A DNA stretch of 64,000 bases from JAEUHM01 sp964538625 (GTDB lineage Bacteria; Verrucomicrobiota; Verrucomicrobiia; Verrucomicrobiales; Verrucomicrobiaceae): positions 55,845 through 119,844 of the forward strand of contig CAZIGH010000009.1 of assembly GCA_964538625.1 (NCBI GenBank). Direction: 5' to 3'. The position numbers and the translations under genes are program-made. Positions 1 through 9,122 of the stretch are shown here, piece by piece. Each line of letters begins with the position of its first letter. Positions within the stretch are counted from its first letter, which is position 1. Below the pieces are notes generated by a model, which saw only the letters and a program-made list of their open reading frames with translations, was not told where the DNA came from and ran no database searches.

Positions 1-445
1 GGGCCAAATGAAAATGATGAAGAAACTCGGCTCCATGTCCGGCATCATGGGCATGCTGCCAGGCATGGGCAAAATGAAGGAAGCCATGGCCGGCGTGGAC
101 ACTGACCAGCGCATGAAACACATGGAAGCCATCGTACTCTCCATGACGCCCAAAGAGCGCTCAAGCCCAGGCATCCTCAACGGCTCCCGCAAAAAGCGCA
201 TCGCCGCAGGCGCAGGCCGCCCCATCGTAGAGGTCAGTCAGCTTCTCAAACAGTTCGAGATGATGCAGGGCCTCATGGCCAACCGCGGCATGATGGGCAA
301 TCTCATGAGCGCCATGATGGGCGGCGGCAAAGGCATGCCCGGCATGGGAGACATGGCAGGTCTCCTGGGCGGTCTCAAAGGCATGAAAGGCGGCCCTGGC
401 CTGCCCGGAGCCAAACCGAAGATGCACAAAAGATTCAAGTTCTAA
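1..445 (+). CDS. ffh: Signal recognition particle protein Ffh, C-terminal part (5' end outside window)
   Basis: This is the 3' end of the SRP54/Ffh GTPase gene. Ffh binds 4.5S RNA and signal sequences and targets ribosomes to the membrane. Only the methionine-rich M domain is visible. It shows the family pattern LSMTPKERSSPGILNGSRKKRIAAGAGRP, split here as LSMTPKERSSPG followed by ILNGSRKKRIAAGAG, then EVSQLLKQFEMM and a Met/Gly-rich tail ending in MHKRFKF. The frame is open to the left edge (codons from base 2), so the ATG at 8 is internal. The NG GTPase domain lies outside the window. The gene converges on the AraC-type gene with only 16 bases between them. Confidence 0.95.
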   Translation, partial: GQMKMMKKLGSMSGIMGMLPGMGKMKEAMAGVDTDQRMKHMEAIVLSMTPKERSSPGILNGSRKKRIAAGAGRPIVEVSQLLKQFEMMQGLMANRGMMGNLMSAMMGGGKGMPGMGDMAGLLGGLKGMKGGPGLPGAKPKMHKRFKF

Positions 446-461
446 CACACCCCTGCACCCC

Positions 462-1265
462 TCAGTCCTCCGCCGCGCTCACCAGCAGCAAGCGGAACGA
501 CTTCACATACTTCAGCGGCGTCATGCCCATGTGCTTGTGAAAGTGATGGGTGAATGCACTCTGGTCCCTGAAACCCACCTCCCTCGCGATCTCGCTGATC
601 TGCGCCCCCTCCTTCTGCAACGCCTCACACGCAGCCTGAATGCGCAGCTTCATGATGAACGCCTGCGGACTCGCCCCAAAGGTCTCCACAAACTTCCTGT
701 GCAGCTGCCGCGGCGAAAGGTGCACAATCTCCGCCAGCTCCGTCACCGTCACGCCACGGCGGAAGTTCTCACGAATGTAAACCACCGCACGGTCCAGTTG
801 CAGGTAAGGCTGCAGCACACGCTTCCGCCCCTCGTAGCTTTGCACCGTGCCCATCACGCCTATGACCATCCCCTGGTCATCCTTGATAGGCAGCTTGTTG
901 GTGATGAACCAGTCCGGCAGACCCTGCTCCGTAAAAAACAGTTCCACAATGTTCAGCTTCGGACGCCCCGTACGCATCACCTCCTCATCATCACGACGAA
1001 AGTTCTCCGCCAACCGCGCTGGAAACAGATCAAAATCCGTCAGCCCCACCAACTCCTCCTCCCGCGTACGGCCAAAACGCTCCACGAACCGCTTGCTCGC
1101 ACACATGAAGCGAAACGCACTGTCCTTGGCAAAAAAAGACACGTCCGGCATGTGGTCAAAGAGCCGGTAGAACCCCGATTCCACCCCCATGCGTTTCATA
1201 AACCGTGCCCGTAACCGCGCCGCCTCGGCCACTGCCTCTTCACTCATGGTTGGCTGATTCCGCAT
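462..1265 (-). CDS. PAS-domain AraC-family transcriptional regulator
   Basis: A 267-residue cytoplasmic regulator. Residues about 30-150 form a PAS-like sensor (HMPDVSFFAKDS, then FDLFPARLAENF). Residues about 165-260 form an AraC-type double helix-turn-helix, with VTELAEIVHLSPRQLHRKF and ISEIAREVGFRDQSAFTHHFHKHMGMTP split between the two helices pairs. The family binds DNA and usually responds to a small molecule; the ligand cannot be read from the sequence. It is divergent from the heme-binding dehydrogenase gene across a 50-base spacer, so it may control that gene; this is inference from position only. A second in-frame ATG lies at 1247. Confidence 0.9.
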   Translation of the reverse strand: MRNQPTMSEEAVAEAARLRARFMKRMGVESGFYRLFDHMPDVSFFAKDSAFRFMCASKRFVERFGRTREEELVGLTDFDLFPARLAENFRRDDEEVMRTGRPKLNIVELFFTEQGLPDWFITNKLPIKDDQGMVIGVMGTVQSYEGRKRVLQPYLQLDRAVVYIRENFRRGVTVTELAEIVHLSPRQLHRKFVETFGASPQAFIMKLRIQAACEALQKEGAQISEIAREVGFRDQSAFTHHFHKHMGMTPLKYVKSFRLLLVSAAED

Positions 1266-1315
1266 AAAAGTCGTCTGAACAGGAAACGTGTTCTTTCGTT
1301 AGAATCAACTGTCAC
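1266..1315. promoter_or_regulatory. Divergent intergenic spacer between AraC-type regulator and dehydrogenase gene
   Basis: This 50-base spacer must hold the start signals of both divergent genes unless they lie inside the coding regions. No convincing sigma-70 -35/-10 pair, ribosome binding site or palindrome stands out by eye. It is the obvious place for autoregulation by the AraC-type protein. Confidence 0.35.
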
Positions 1316-4039
1316 ATGCGCACTTTCATCCCCCTTCTCATCCTCCTCTTCCACTGCATCACCGCTGGCGCGCGTCCGATTCGTGTTTTGTATCTCGATC
1401 CCGAGGGCCGCGAGCAAACCACCGTCGGTGCCCTCCATGAAGCGATGCGTGACCTAGGTCGTGACGCCATCTGGTTCGACTACGCTAAGGAAAAAATAGA
1501 AGCACCCTATGACCTCATCGTGAATCCAGGCGACGACCTGAGCCGCGAAGCCATCCTCTCCAAACTCACCTCCCAGCGCATCGCCGAGTGGAAAGCCTTC
1601 CTCGACCAGAGGGACCCCGAGAAACGCGAACCTCATCCCCAGGTGGCCAACTACGAAAAGCGCCCCCAGCCCATCACCTTTCAGCACCCCTTCAGCGTCA
1701 AAGGCAGCATGGAGCGCACCCAGGTTCCTGCCGACCTAGAACTCAAACTCTTCGCCAGCGAGCCAGACATCTCCAAACCCATCGCCTTCGCATGGGATGA
1801 ACGCGGCCGCTGCTGGGTCGTGGAAACACGGGACTACCCCCACGGCCTCGCCGAGAACGGCGGCGGACAGGACAGCGTCAAAATCTGCGAAGACACCGAC
1901 GGCGACGGCAGAGCGGACAAGTTCACCATCTTCGCCGACAAGCTCACGCTGCCCACCGGCATCGTCTTCGCGCGCAAAGGCATCATCATCGCCGCCCCGC
2001 CACAGTTCATCTACATGGAAGACACCGACGGAGATGACAAAGCAGACAAACGGGAAGTCATCATCGACTGCTGGGGTATCAAAGACACCCACGCCCAGGC
2101 CAGCAACCTCCACTACGGCTTTGACAACTGGATCTACGGCTGCGTCGGCTACTCCGGCATCGAAGGCTACGTGGGCGGAAAACAGCAGCAGTTTGCCATG
2201 GGCACCTACCGCTTCAAGCCGGACGGCAGTGCCATCGAGTTCCTTCACCAGTTCACCAACAATGCATGGGCACACAGCACCAATGCCGCAGGTGACCAGT
2301 TCGGCGGCACCGCCAATGGCGCTCCCATCTTCTTCGGCGGCATACCAGCCACCGCCTTCCCAGAGAAGTCACGCGGCATGACCGCAAAGAAGATCAACGT
2401 CGTGGACACCTGCCACACCATCACACCCAATTTCCGCCAAGTGGACGTCTTCGGCGGTTACACCGCTGCCGCAGGCAGCAACTTCATTTACAGCAGCGCC
2501 CTCCCAAACCGGCTCCAAGGCATGGCCATGATCTGCGAACCCACCATGAAGGTCGTAGCCCTCATGGACGTGCAACCAGACGGCGCAGGCTGGAAAGCAC
2601 TGGATGCCTACAACCTCTACGCCAGCACAGATGAGTGGAACAGCCCCGTCCACGCCGAAGTGGGTCCAGATGGAGCCGTCTGGATCGCCGACTTCCAGAA
2701 CTTCATCATTCAGCACAATCCCACCCCCAGCATCGAGCGCGGCGGCTTCACCGGCACCACAGGCCCCGGCGGTGCGCACGAGAACGAACTGCGAGACCAC
2801 AGCCGCGGACGCATCTACCGCATCGTCAGCAGAAAGCCAACCAAAGAAGCCGACACCCTATACGGCCGCCTCCACAAACAACAGCGCCTCTTGAGCGATC
2901 CGTCAGATCCGCCCAAACCGTCCAATCTGCCTCCCATCCACCAACTCTGGACACAACACGCCCTCGGCCAGCTCGACCCCCAGGCCCACCAGGCCGCTCT
3001 CACCTCCCCAGACGCAGCGCTGCGCCGCAATGCCATCCGCGCCCTCAGCAACGACAAACCCGCTCAGGACCTCTTTTTCGGCTCCGGCGTCATCTCCGAT
3101 CCCGACCCGCAAACACGGCTCGCAGCCTTCGTCAAACTCGCAGACTTCGCCACCACACCCGAGATTCAAACGCTCGTCAAAAAGCTCTCATCTGATCCTC
3201 TGGTGAAAGGCGACGAGTGGCTTGCTGAAGCCGTCAAACTACTTTCCCGCAAGCACAACGCACTCAGTTACAAAGAAGGCCCCAATCTCCTGCCCAATCC
3301 GGGCTTTGAAGAGCCGCTCGCCGACACATGGAAGCCGCGTCACTACGGCAACAGACCCGGCAACGCAGGAGCCGAGTGGCAAATCGTCAGCGACCCCAAA
3401 ATGGTCCACACTGGACGCCACGCCATGCGCGTCATCACCCGCAATGAGGCAGATACCAGTTCTTTCACCGACGTGCCACTCAAGCCCAACACTGACTACA
3501 AACTCAGCGCGTGGATCAAGACACATGCCTTCCGGGGTAAAGCCTCCCTCAACGACCACATAGGCCGCGCCGAGACCTCCCCAAAAATCTCCCGCACCCA
3601 GGACTGGACAGAAGTGGAAGTCATCTTCAACAGCAAAGACCGCCCAAAAGCCAGCATCAACCTCCTCCACGTCGGCCAAGGTGATACCTACTTTGATGAC
3701 GTGAAGCTCTGCGAGCTCATCCCCGAAGTGGAAGATGACCCCTCACTGCTGGCCGGAGACATCGCCCGCGGAGAAAAGCTCTTCTGGGAGCACCCCGTCG
3801 CCGCGTGCAAAAACTGCCACATGCTCAAAGGTCAGGGCAGCGCCGTGGGTCCCGCTCTGGACGGCATAGCCAGCCGCAAGGACCACGCCTATCTCACCGA
3901 GTCCCTCCTCAACCCAAACGCCAAGCTCGCCGAAGGATTCGAGAAGCTGGGGGTCTCTCCCATGCCCCCCCTTGGACTCATCCTCAAGCCCCAGGAAATA
4001 GCCGACATCAAAGCCTTCCTCTTCTCACTTACCGAGTAG
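1316..4039 (+). CDS. Secreted PVC-type dehydrogenase-like protein with carbohydrate-binding and CxxCH heme modules
   Basis: A 907-residue exported protein. It begins with a signal peptide (MRTFIPLLILLFHCITAGA), then a ThuA-like fragment (about 20-100) and a beta-propeller 'membrane-bound dehydrogenase' region of the Pirellula/Verrucomicrobium family (about 125-490) with a DTDGDGRADKF calcium-type loop near residue 193. A HEAT-like stretch follows, then a CBM4/9-like jelly roll (about 655-800, opening NLLPNPGFEEP and closing YFDDVKLCEL). A C-terminal cytochrome c module has CKNCH near residue 831 and a likely distal Met in SPMPP. Family knowledge suggests periplasmic or surface oxidation of a sugar-like substrate with electrons passed to the heme; the substrate is unknown. 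Confidence 0.88.
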   Translation: MRTFIPLLILLFHCITAGARPIRVLYLDPEGREQTTVGALHEAMRDLGRDAIWFDYAKEKIEAPYDLIVNPGDDLSREAILSKLTSQRIAEWKAFLDQRDPEKREPHPQVANYEKRPQPITFQHPFSVKGSMERTQVPADLELKLFASEPDISKPIAFAWDERGRCWVVETRDYPHGLAENGGGQDSVKICEDTDGDGRADKFTIFADKLTLPTGIVFARKGIIIAAPPQFIYMEDTDGDDKADKREVIIDCWGIKDTHAQASNLHYGFDNWIYGCVGYSGIEGYVGGKQQQFAMGTYRFKPDGSAIEFLHQFTNNAWAHSTNAAGDQFGGTANGAPIFFGGIPATAFPEKSRGMTAKKINVVDTCHTITPNFRQVDVFGGYTAAAGSNFIYSSALPNRLQGMAMICEPTMKVVALMDVQPDGAGWKALDAYNLYASTDEWNSPVHAEVGPDGAVWIADFQNFIIQHNPTPSIERGGFTGTTGPGGAHENELRDHSRGRIYRIVSRKPTKEADTLYGRLHKQQRLLSDPSDPPKPSNLPPIHQLWTQHALGQLDPQAHQAALTSPDAALRRNAIRALSNDKPAQDLFFGSGVISDPDPQTRLAAFVKLADFATTPEIQTLVKKLSSDPLVKGDEWLAEAVKLLSRKHNALSYKEGPNLLPNPGFEEPLADTWKPRHYGNRPGNAGAEWQIVSDPKMVHTGRHAMRVITRNEADTSSFTDVPLKPNTDYKLSAWIKTHAFRGKASLNDHIGRAETSPKISRTQDWTEVEVIFNSKDRPKASINLLHVGQGDTYFDDVKLCELIPEVEDDPSLLAGDIARGEKLFWEHPVAACKNCHMLKGQGSAVGPALDGIASRKDHAYLTESLLNPNAKLAEGFEKLGVSPMPPLGLILKPQEIADIKAFLFSLTE

Positions 4040-4091
4040 CGGAAGTTTTGGTTGCTCGTTGCCCTTTCGAGGTGAGAACATAGGGCTTCCG

Positions 4092-4979
4092 ATGACTCCC
4101 GCGTCCAACGAACCCAACGTCCTTTCTCACAGCCGAGCGGCAGAGCTTCTGGGTGCCGGAGATTTGGAAGGCGCAGTCCATGCAGCCCAGTCCGAACTGG
4201 CCGCCCTGGATGCAGATGCACGCGACGATGAGCGCTGGCATGGCCTTCGCGCGCTTGTGTTGGAAACCCTCGGCACCGCCAACTTCAAGCTCTCTCAGCC
4301 CGACGACGCAGAACGTCACCTCCTTCAAGCCATCGAGTTCGCCAGCTCATCACTGCCCGTTTCGGATGTGGCACGCATGAGAATGACCCTCTGCGCCCTG
4401 CTCGAAGACGCTGGCCGCGAAGACGAAGCCATGAAAGTGTACGAAGCCGCAGTTGCCGCCTTCGAAGCAGCGGACCCGCCGGATCATCTGGCTGCCGCAC
4501 GTCTGCGCAACAACCTCGGCCTCGGCTTCAAGCGCATGGGCAAGTTCGCCCTGGCCGAGCAGCACTACCTGCGTGCCCTCGAAGTCATGGAGAACGCACT
4601 CGGAAAAGACAACGAGGAGGTAGCCTCCCTCTACAACAACATCGGCAGCCTCTACTACAGCGCCGGCTTCGCACCCCAGGCGCGCGAGACGTTTGAAGAA
4701 ACCCTGGCCATCAGAACCACGCTCCTCGGGCCAGAACACCCTGACGTCGCCCAGTCACTCATCAACCTAGGTACAGCCTGTTACGAACTGGGAGACAACG
4801 ACCGCGCCGTAGAGTGCTATGAAAAAGGCATCGCCATCCTGGAAAGCCTCCTGCCCGACAAAGCACGCAGTTACCAGACAGCCACCGAGGACTTCATCGC
4901 CCTCCTGGGAGCTCTCGGCAGGGACCAAGACGCAGCTTCCATTCAGCAGGCACGAGATGCGAAGCTCGCAGCCGTTTGA
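4092..4979 (+). CDS. Tetratricopeptide repeat protein
   Basis: A 295-residue protein made largely of TPR units of the kinesin-light-chain type. Recognisable helices include ARLRNNLGLGFKRMGKFALAEQHY, given here as NNLGLGFKRMGKFALAEQHY, then EVASLYNNIGSLYYSAGF and DVAQSLINLGTACYELGDND. TPRs act as protein-protein scaffolds; no catalytic domain or signal peptide is seen. I chose the ATG at 4092, giving MTPASNEPN. An in-frame TTG at 4059 would add 11 residues that lie in low-complexity leader sequence. The gene follows the heme-binding dehydrogenase by 52 bases, and its stop directly abuts the next reading frame, suggesting cotranscription. Confidence 0.82.
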   Translation: MTPASNEPNVLSHSRAAELLGAGDLEGAVHAAQSELAALDADARDDERWHGLRALVLETLGTANFKLSQPDDAERHLLQAIEFASSSLPVSDVARMRMTLCALLEDAGREDEAMKVYEAAVAAFEAADPPDHLAAARLRNNLGLGFKRMGKFALAEQHYLRALEVMENALGKDNEEVASLYNNIGSLYYSAGFAPQARETFEETLAIRTTLLGPEHPDVAQSLINLGTACYELGDNDRAVECYEKGIAILESLLPDKARSYQTATEDFIALLGALGRDQDAASIQQARDAKLAAV

Positions 4980-5024
4980 ATGAACCACCCTCCCCTCACA
5001 CGTAAGCCTATTCTCCTTCCCATC

Positions 5025-6128
5025 ATGAACCTTCGGCACCTCGTTCTCACATGCCTGCTTTCCACCCTGCCAGCGCAGGCAGAAATCAGCCAAGCCATCA
5101 AAACCATCCAGGCCGTCGAACGCGAAGGTCAGGGCAACGCTGATGCCGGAAAAGCTTGGCAAACACTCGCCGACGCGCCCGTCACAGCCCTACCCGAGCT
5201 GCTCTCCGCCCTGGAGCACGCCAATCCCCTAGCAGAGAACTGGATCCGTGCTGCCATCTCCTCTCTCGAAGAGCGCGGGGCCAAAGACAAATCCCTGCCC
5301 CTGGATGCACTCGAAGCCTATGTAAGGATAACCGATCACCCAGTCCCAGCTCGGGTCATCGCCTTTGACCTGCTCCTACGTCACGCTCCCGATAAAGCCG
5401 AGGCACTCTCTCCCAGCCTGCTGGATGACGTCAGCTCCGAACTACGCCGTCACCCCGTGGCCACGCTCATGAAAAAGGCCGAGGCCCTCATGCCCACCGA
5501 TAAACCCACAGCCATAGCCCTCTACCGGCAAGCTCTCACCGCCGCCAGGGATGAAGACCAGATCAAGCCCATCACCAAAAGCCTCCGCGATGCCGGCGAA
5601 AATGTGGACCTGCCCAAGCACTTCGGATTTCTCATGAGCTGGAACCTCATCGCCCCCTTCAACAACGGTAGCCGAAAAGGCCACGACACCGTCTTTCCAC
5701 CCGAAACACAACTCGACTTCACGGCCAAATACGAGGGCCGCGGGAAAACTGCTGAGTGGAAACCCTTCACCTCAGAAGATGAATACGGTAAGATCGACTT
5801 CAACAAAGTCTTCGGCATGGAAAAAGAAGTGACCGGCTACGCCGCCACCGACTTTTACAGCAAGACGGACCGTCAGGCTGAAATCCGTCTCGGTTGCAAA
5901 AACGCATGGAAGGTCTGGCTCAACGGCGAGCTACTCTTCGCGCGGGATGAATACCACCGCGGTGCCAAGCTGGATCAATACAAACTGCCCATCACCCTCA
6001 AGGCGGGCAAAAACACCCTGCTGGTCAAGTGCAGCCAGAACGAACAGACCGAGCAGTGGACAGTCGAGTGGGAGTTCCAACTCCGCATCTGTGACTCCAC
6101 CGGGACCGCCATTGCCTCAGCGCAATAA
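5025..6128 (+). CDS. Secreted protein of unknown function with C-terminal sugar-binding-like beta domain
   Basis: I do not recognise a named family. The chosen ATG at 5025 gives a clean signal peptide (MNLRHLVLTCLLSTLPAQA), whereas the in-frame ATG at 4980 adds 15 residues ahead of it. Residues about 20-180 are alpha-helical and HEAT/TPR-like. Residues about 220-350 look like a beta sandwich ending in VWLNGELLFARDEYHR and ITLKAGKNTLLVKCSQN. That pattern resembles the lectin-like accessory domains of glycoside hydrolase 2 and rhamnosidase-type proteins. No catalytic residues can be assigned. The gene is in tandem with the TPR gene and converges on the DsbD-like gene. Confidence 0.7.
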   Translation: MNLRHLVLTCLLSTLPAQAEISQAIKTIQAVEREGQGNADAGKAWQTLADAPVTALPELLSALEHANPLAENWIRAAISSLEERGAKDKSLPLDALEAYVRITDHPVPARVIAFDLLLRHAPDKAEALSPSLLDDVSSELRRHPVATLMKKAEALMPTDKPTAIALYRQALTAARDEDQIKPITKSLRDAGENVDLPKHFGFLMSWNLIAPFNNGSRKGHDTVFPPETQLDFTAKYEGRGKTAEWKPFTSEDEYGKIDFNKVFGMEKEVTGYAATDFYSKTDRQAEIRLGCKNAWKVWLNGELLFARDEYHRGAKLDQYKLPITLKAGKNTLLVKCSQNEQTEQWTVEWEFQLRICDSTGTAIASAQ

Positions 6129-6196
6129 GCAACACGCTGGCCCACCCAAGACCAGAAGAAAATCACCGCTCCCTCGCAAGCCCTTCCCAACGCACC

Positions 6197-7039
6197 CTAC
6201 CACTTCGCCGTCACCCGCATGACGCGCACGGAGCCGTCAGCGTGCCATCCACCTTCACGGACCAAAACTCCCGTGAGAGATTTCTTGAAGCCGCCAGGCA
6301 AGTAGTCAGGACGCTCAAGGTGGAATACAACGCGCCCCTCACTCCACTCAATGCGCTGGGGTTTGTCAGTGTCCACCTGACCATCTTCGGTGAACCAGAT
6401 GAGCTTTCGAGCCTCCCGCTCCGTAATAGGACGTGCCCCCACTCCAGGGCTGAGTGTGGCCACATATCCTGTATCACCCACAGGCTCTACGGACAGCGTC
6501 CAAGCACCGCTCTTCACCGGACGACGCGCCAGCTCTGTGTCAATACGCACCTTCCACTTCTCATCGAACGCCGTCTCTGCCGCCTCGGAGACAGGCAGGG
6601 TAATCGACAGATCTTTGAAACCCGGATTGCACTGCTTCGCACAGCTCATCCAACCTGCCTTCCCCTTCAACGTCACAGTGCTTCCCGGCTTCAGATGCTT
6701 CGGAGGGGTAATGAGCACTGGCAGCAGCACATCCCGCTCATAGCCTTGAGATTTGATCTGGAACATGTAAACGCGCTCCGGTGCCGGCCAGTCTATCTCG
6801 CTGGCGCTGAAGCCTCGTGGCAAATCGGTCCACTTGATACTTGTGGGCACACCTACAATGCCCGGCATCTTCCAGTAGCTGTGGTAACCACGCCCATGCT
6901 CCAGCGCCAGCGCCACATAAAACGGCTGCCCCGGCTGCACAGTCCTCACACTGCTGACCAGCTCAATCTGCATGGGAACATCAGCCCTGGCGGCACCCAT
7001 GGCGGACATGGCGATGAAAGTGAACAGAAGTCGATTCAT
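6197..7039 (-). CDS. Stand-alone DsbD N-terminal (alpha) domain protein
   Basis: A 280-residue exported protein. The start at 7039 gives the signal peptide MNRLLFTFIAMSAMGAARA; a longer reading frame from 7099 would bury it. The body matches the N-terminal domain of DsbD/ScsB, with GYHSYWKMPG, a conserved FQIKSQGYERDVLLPV stretch and the cysteine pair in GWMSCAKQCNPGF. In DsbD this domain passes electrons from the membrane domain to periplasmic oxidoreductases. Here the transmembrane and thioredoxin-like domains are absent, so it must act with a partner encoded elsewhere or as a thiol chaperone. It sits near, but is not obviously in operon with, the helicase pair. Confidence 0.83.
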   Translation of the reverse strand: MNRLLFTFIAMSAMGAARADVPMQIELVSSVRTVQPGQPFYVALALEHGRGYHSYWKMPGIVGVPTSIKWTDLPRGFSASEIDWPAPERVYMFQIKSQGYERDVLLPVLITPPKHLKPGSTVTLKGKAGWMSCAKQCNPGFKDLSITLPVSEAAETAFDEKWKVRIDTELARRPVKSGAWTLSVEPVGDTGYVATLSPGVGARPITEREARKLIWFTEDGQVDTDKPQRIEWSEGRVVFHLERPDYLPGGFKKSLTGVLVREGGWHADGSVRVMRVTAKW

Positions 7040-7190
7040 GAACTTAACAACGCACGAAACGAACACAGGTGCCAGTGCGAAGCAGAAATGAACGCTCAAC
7101 TCGCAACAAACGCGCTCCCCACCATGAAACGTCCCTTCCGCAGTGCTACGCCCTCCTCATCTGGCAGGCAGGCCCGGCAAACAGCGTGCT

Positions 7191-9122
7191 TCATCCTTTC
7201 CCCAAATCCCAAAGCCGGTCGGAGTAAATGACCACCCGGTCCATGGCGCGAGTGATCCCCACATAAATTTGTCGTGTATGGTGTTGCCTAAGCTCCATGC
7301 GCTCTTCTTCAGACCGCAACGGATTGGCTTCCTCCGCAGCAAGTTCATCCACGCCGAGCAAAATGACCACAGGCCTCTCCAGCCCAGTAGCCGCCATGAG
7401 GTGAGCCACGCCTACGCTCTCCTGAGCCGCAGTGTCGTCACGCACCGAAGTCGCGACTCCCTCCCCAAGCCGTATATTCAAATGCTCCAGCACCGCACGC
7501 ACACTCAGGTTCCTCCCGGCCACCAGAACCAAGATATGCCCAGCTGGAACACCGGCACCCAACAGCTCTTGAAGCTCTGCGGAAAGGCGGCGCAACTGAT
7601 CTTGCCCAGGTCCTCCCGGCTGAACCACAGGAGGAACACCCGGTTCCAGCGTCTCCAGCCACTCGGGTGCAGGCAGATTGAGAGGCTCATCATCCTCCGG
7701 CAGACGGCACCGGTAGAAGTCCCGCGCAAACTCCAAAATAGCACGCGTGCTACGGTGGGGCTTCTCCAGTTTGTGGGATCGGCTGCGCACATCAAGGCCC
7801 ACCGCACCCCACGAGAGACGCCGCTTGAGGAATCCCTGCGTGGGGTCCGCACACAAGAATAGGTGCCCACCCGGTTTGAGTGCCGAACGCAGCAGCTCCA
7901 ACCAGACGGGAGCAAAGAACTGCGCCTCATCAATGAGCAGATGATCAAACTGCTGCACAGCCAATGACACAGGGAGACGCTCCCGCACGGATAGCGGCCA
8001 CTCCGACCAGTCAGCGCGTCCAGCCCGCTTCAGATAGGCACGATACCGTCGGAGCAGATCCAGCAGTTCACCCCGCTGCCGGGCGCTGAGTCGCGTACCG
8101 CGGCCCCTGCGTTCGGCAGTCAGGTAGCTCTCGTCTGCCAGCGAGTGATCACACATCCACCGCAGTTCATCCCGCAGCCACTCGGAGGTCAGCTTTTCCA
8201 GTGAAGGCATGGCGCTCCGCTCACGCTCGATCCAGCGCAGTACCTCTGCCTCACTCATCATGTCACCGCCAGACCGCGCCACCCGGCCGAGCCACTGATT
8301 GAAAGTAAGGCACTCCACCCTCCTGCCAGCATGATGCCTCGCCAGACGTCGGCTGAGCTCATTGATAAGCGGACGGTTAAAGCTCACGAGCAGAACCCGT
8401 GCATTCGGAAAATGGGTAGCCAGAAGCGCGGCACGGTGGATGAGCACCAGAGTCTTGCCACAGCCTGCCACTCCAGTGACCACCCTTACCCTCAGGTCGC
8501 GTACCAGTTGCTCCGCATCTCGCTCCATCTCCAGATCCAGCCGGGCACAGCGCTCCTGTTTGTAGTCCAAAAGCAGCGGTGCAGCCAGCTGGTCCGCTGG
8601 TCGCTGAACGCTTCTGCGTTTCCACGGGCTGTCGATGCGTACGTCAGGCACCGCCAGTGCCCGCCAGCTCGCCATCGAAGCTGCGGTGAGCACCGTGCAC
8701 GTCATGCCAAGCAGACGCTGCGCCAGGAGGGCTGGCTTTTTGCAATCTTGTTGGCTGATGACAGCTAGGCTCTCACCGCCTTCTTGCCAGCAACCCTCTG
8801 GAAGCTCTGTCGCGGGCAAAGCAGGAGCTACGATGACCATCTCCGGTAGCTGCCCGCCCGCACTGGCTGCCATTTCACGACGCCATTCCATGAACTGACG
8901 CGCCACCTGCCCCAAAGGCGGCACCATCTCATCGGCAAACAGGGCCTCTTGAACCGTTGAGCCACCCCAGAGCACCACGAGCCAGCCGCGCCCGTCGCTC
9001 GCAGCCAACCAAGCATCTGGCGCAAAGTGATCCCTTCCCCCAGCTCGCAATGGCCGACTGGCATCAATACCATGACGCCCCAACTGGCCCAACATGGCAC
9101 GCGCTTTGACAAGACGGATCAT
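7191..9122 (-). CDS. UvrD/Rep-type superfamily 1 helicase
   Basis: A 643-residue ATP-dependent helicase-like protein. An N-terminal region of about 190 residues has no motif I recognise. Motif I (Walker A) is VTGVAGCGKT near residue 219, motif II is LLIDEAQFF, motif III is LFLCADPTQGF, and the C-terminal motif VI is YVGITRAMDRVVIYS. The N-terminal part may be a nuclease-like or regulatory domain; this cannot be settled by eye. Its start codon overlaps the stop of the upstream helicase gene (bases 9119-9122, ATGA), so the two are translationally coupled. Role could be DNA repair or defence. Confidence 0.88.
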   Translation of the reverse strand: MIRLVKARAMLGQLGRHGIDASRPLRAGGRDHFAPDAWLAASDGRGWLVVLWGGSTVQEALFADEMVPPLGQVARQFMEWRREMAASAGGQLPEMVIVAPALPATELPEGCWQEGGESLAVISQQDCKKPALLAQRLLGMTCTVLTAASMASWRALAVPDVRIDSPWKRRSVQRPADQLAAPLLLDYKQERCARLDLEMERDAEQLVRDLRVRVVTGVAGCGKTLVLIHRAALLATHFPNARVLLVSFNRPLINELSRRLARHHAGRRVECLTFNQWLGRVARSGGDMMSEAEVLRWIERERSAMPSLEKLTSEWLRDELRWMCDHSLADESYLTAERRGRGTRLSARQRGELLDLLRRYRAYLKRAGRADWSEWPLSVRERLPVSLAVQQFDHLLIDEAQFFAPVWLELLRSALKPGGHLFLCADPTQGFLKRRLSWGAVGLDVRSRSHKLEKPHRSTRAILEFARDFYRCRLPEDDEPLNLPAPEWLETLEPGVPPVVQPGGPGQDQLRRLSAELQELLGAGVPAGHILVLVAGRNLSVRAVLEHLNIRLGEGVATSVRDDTAAQESVGVAHLMAATGLERPVVILLGVDELAAEEANPLRSEEERMELRQHHTRQIYVGITRAMDRVVIYSDRLWDLGKG

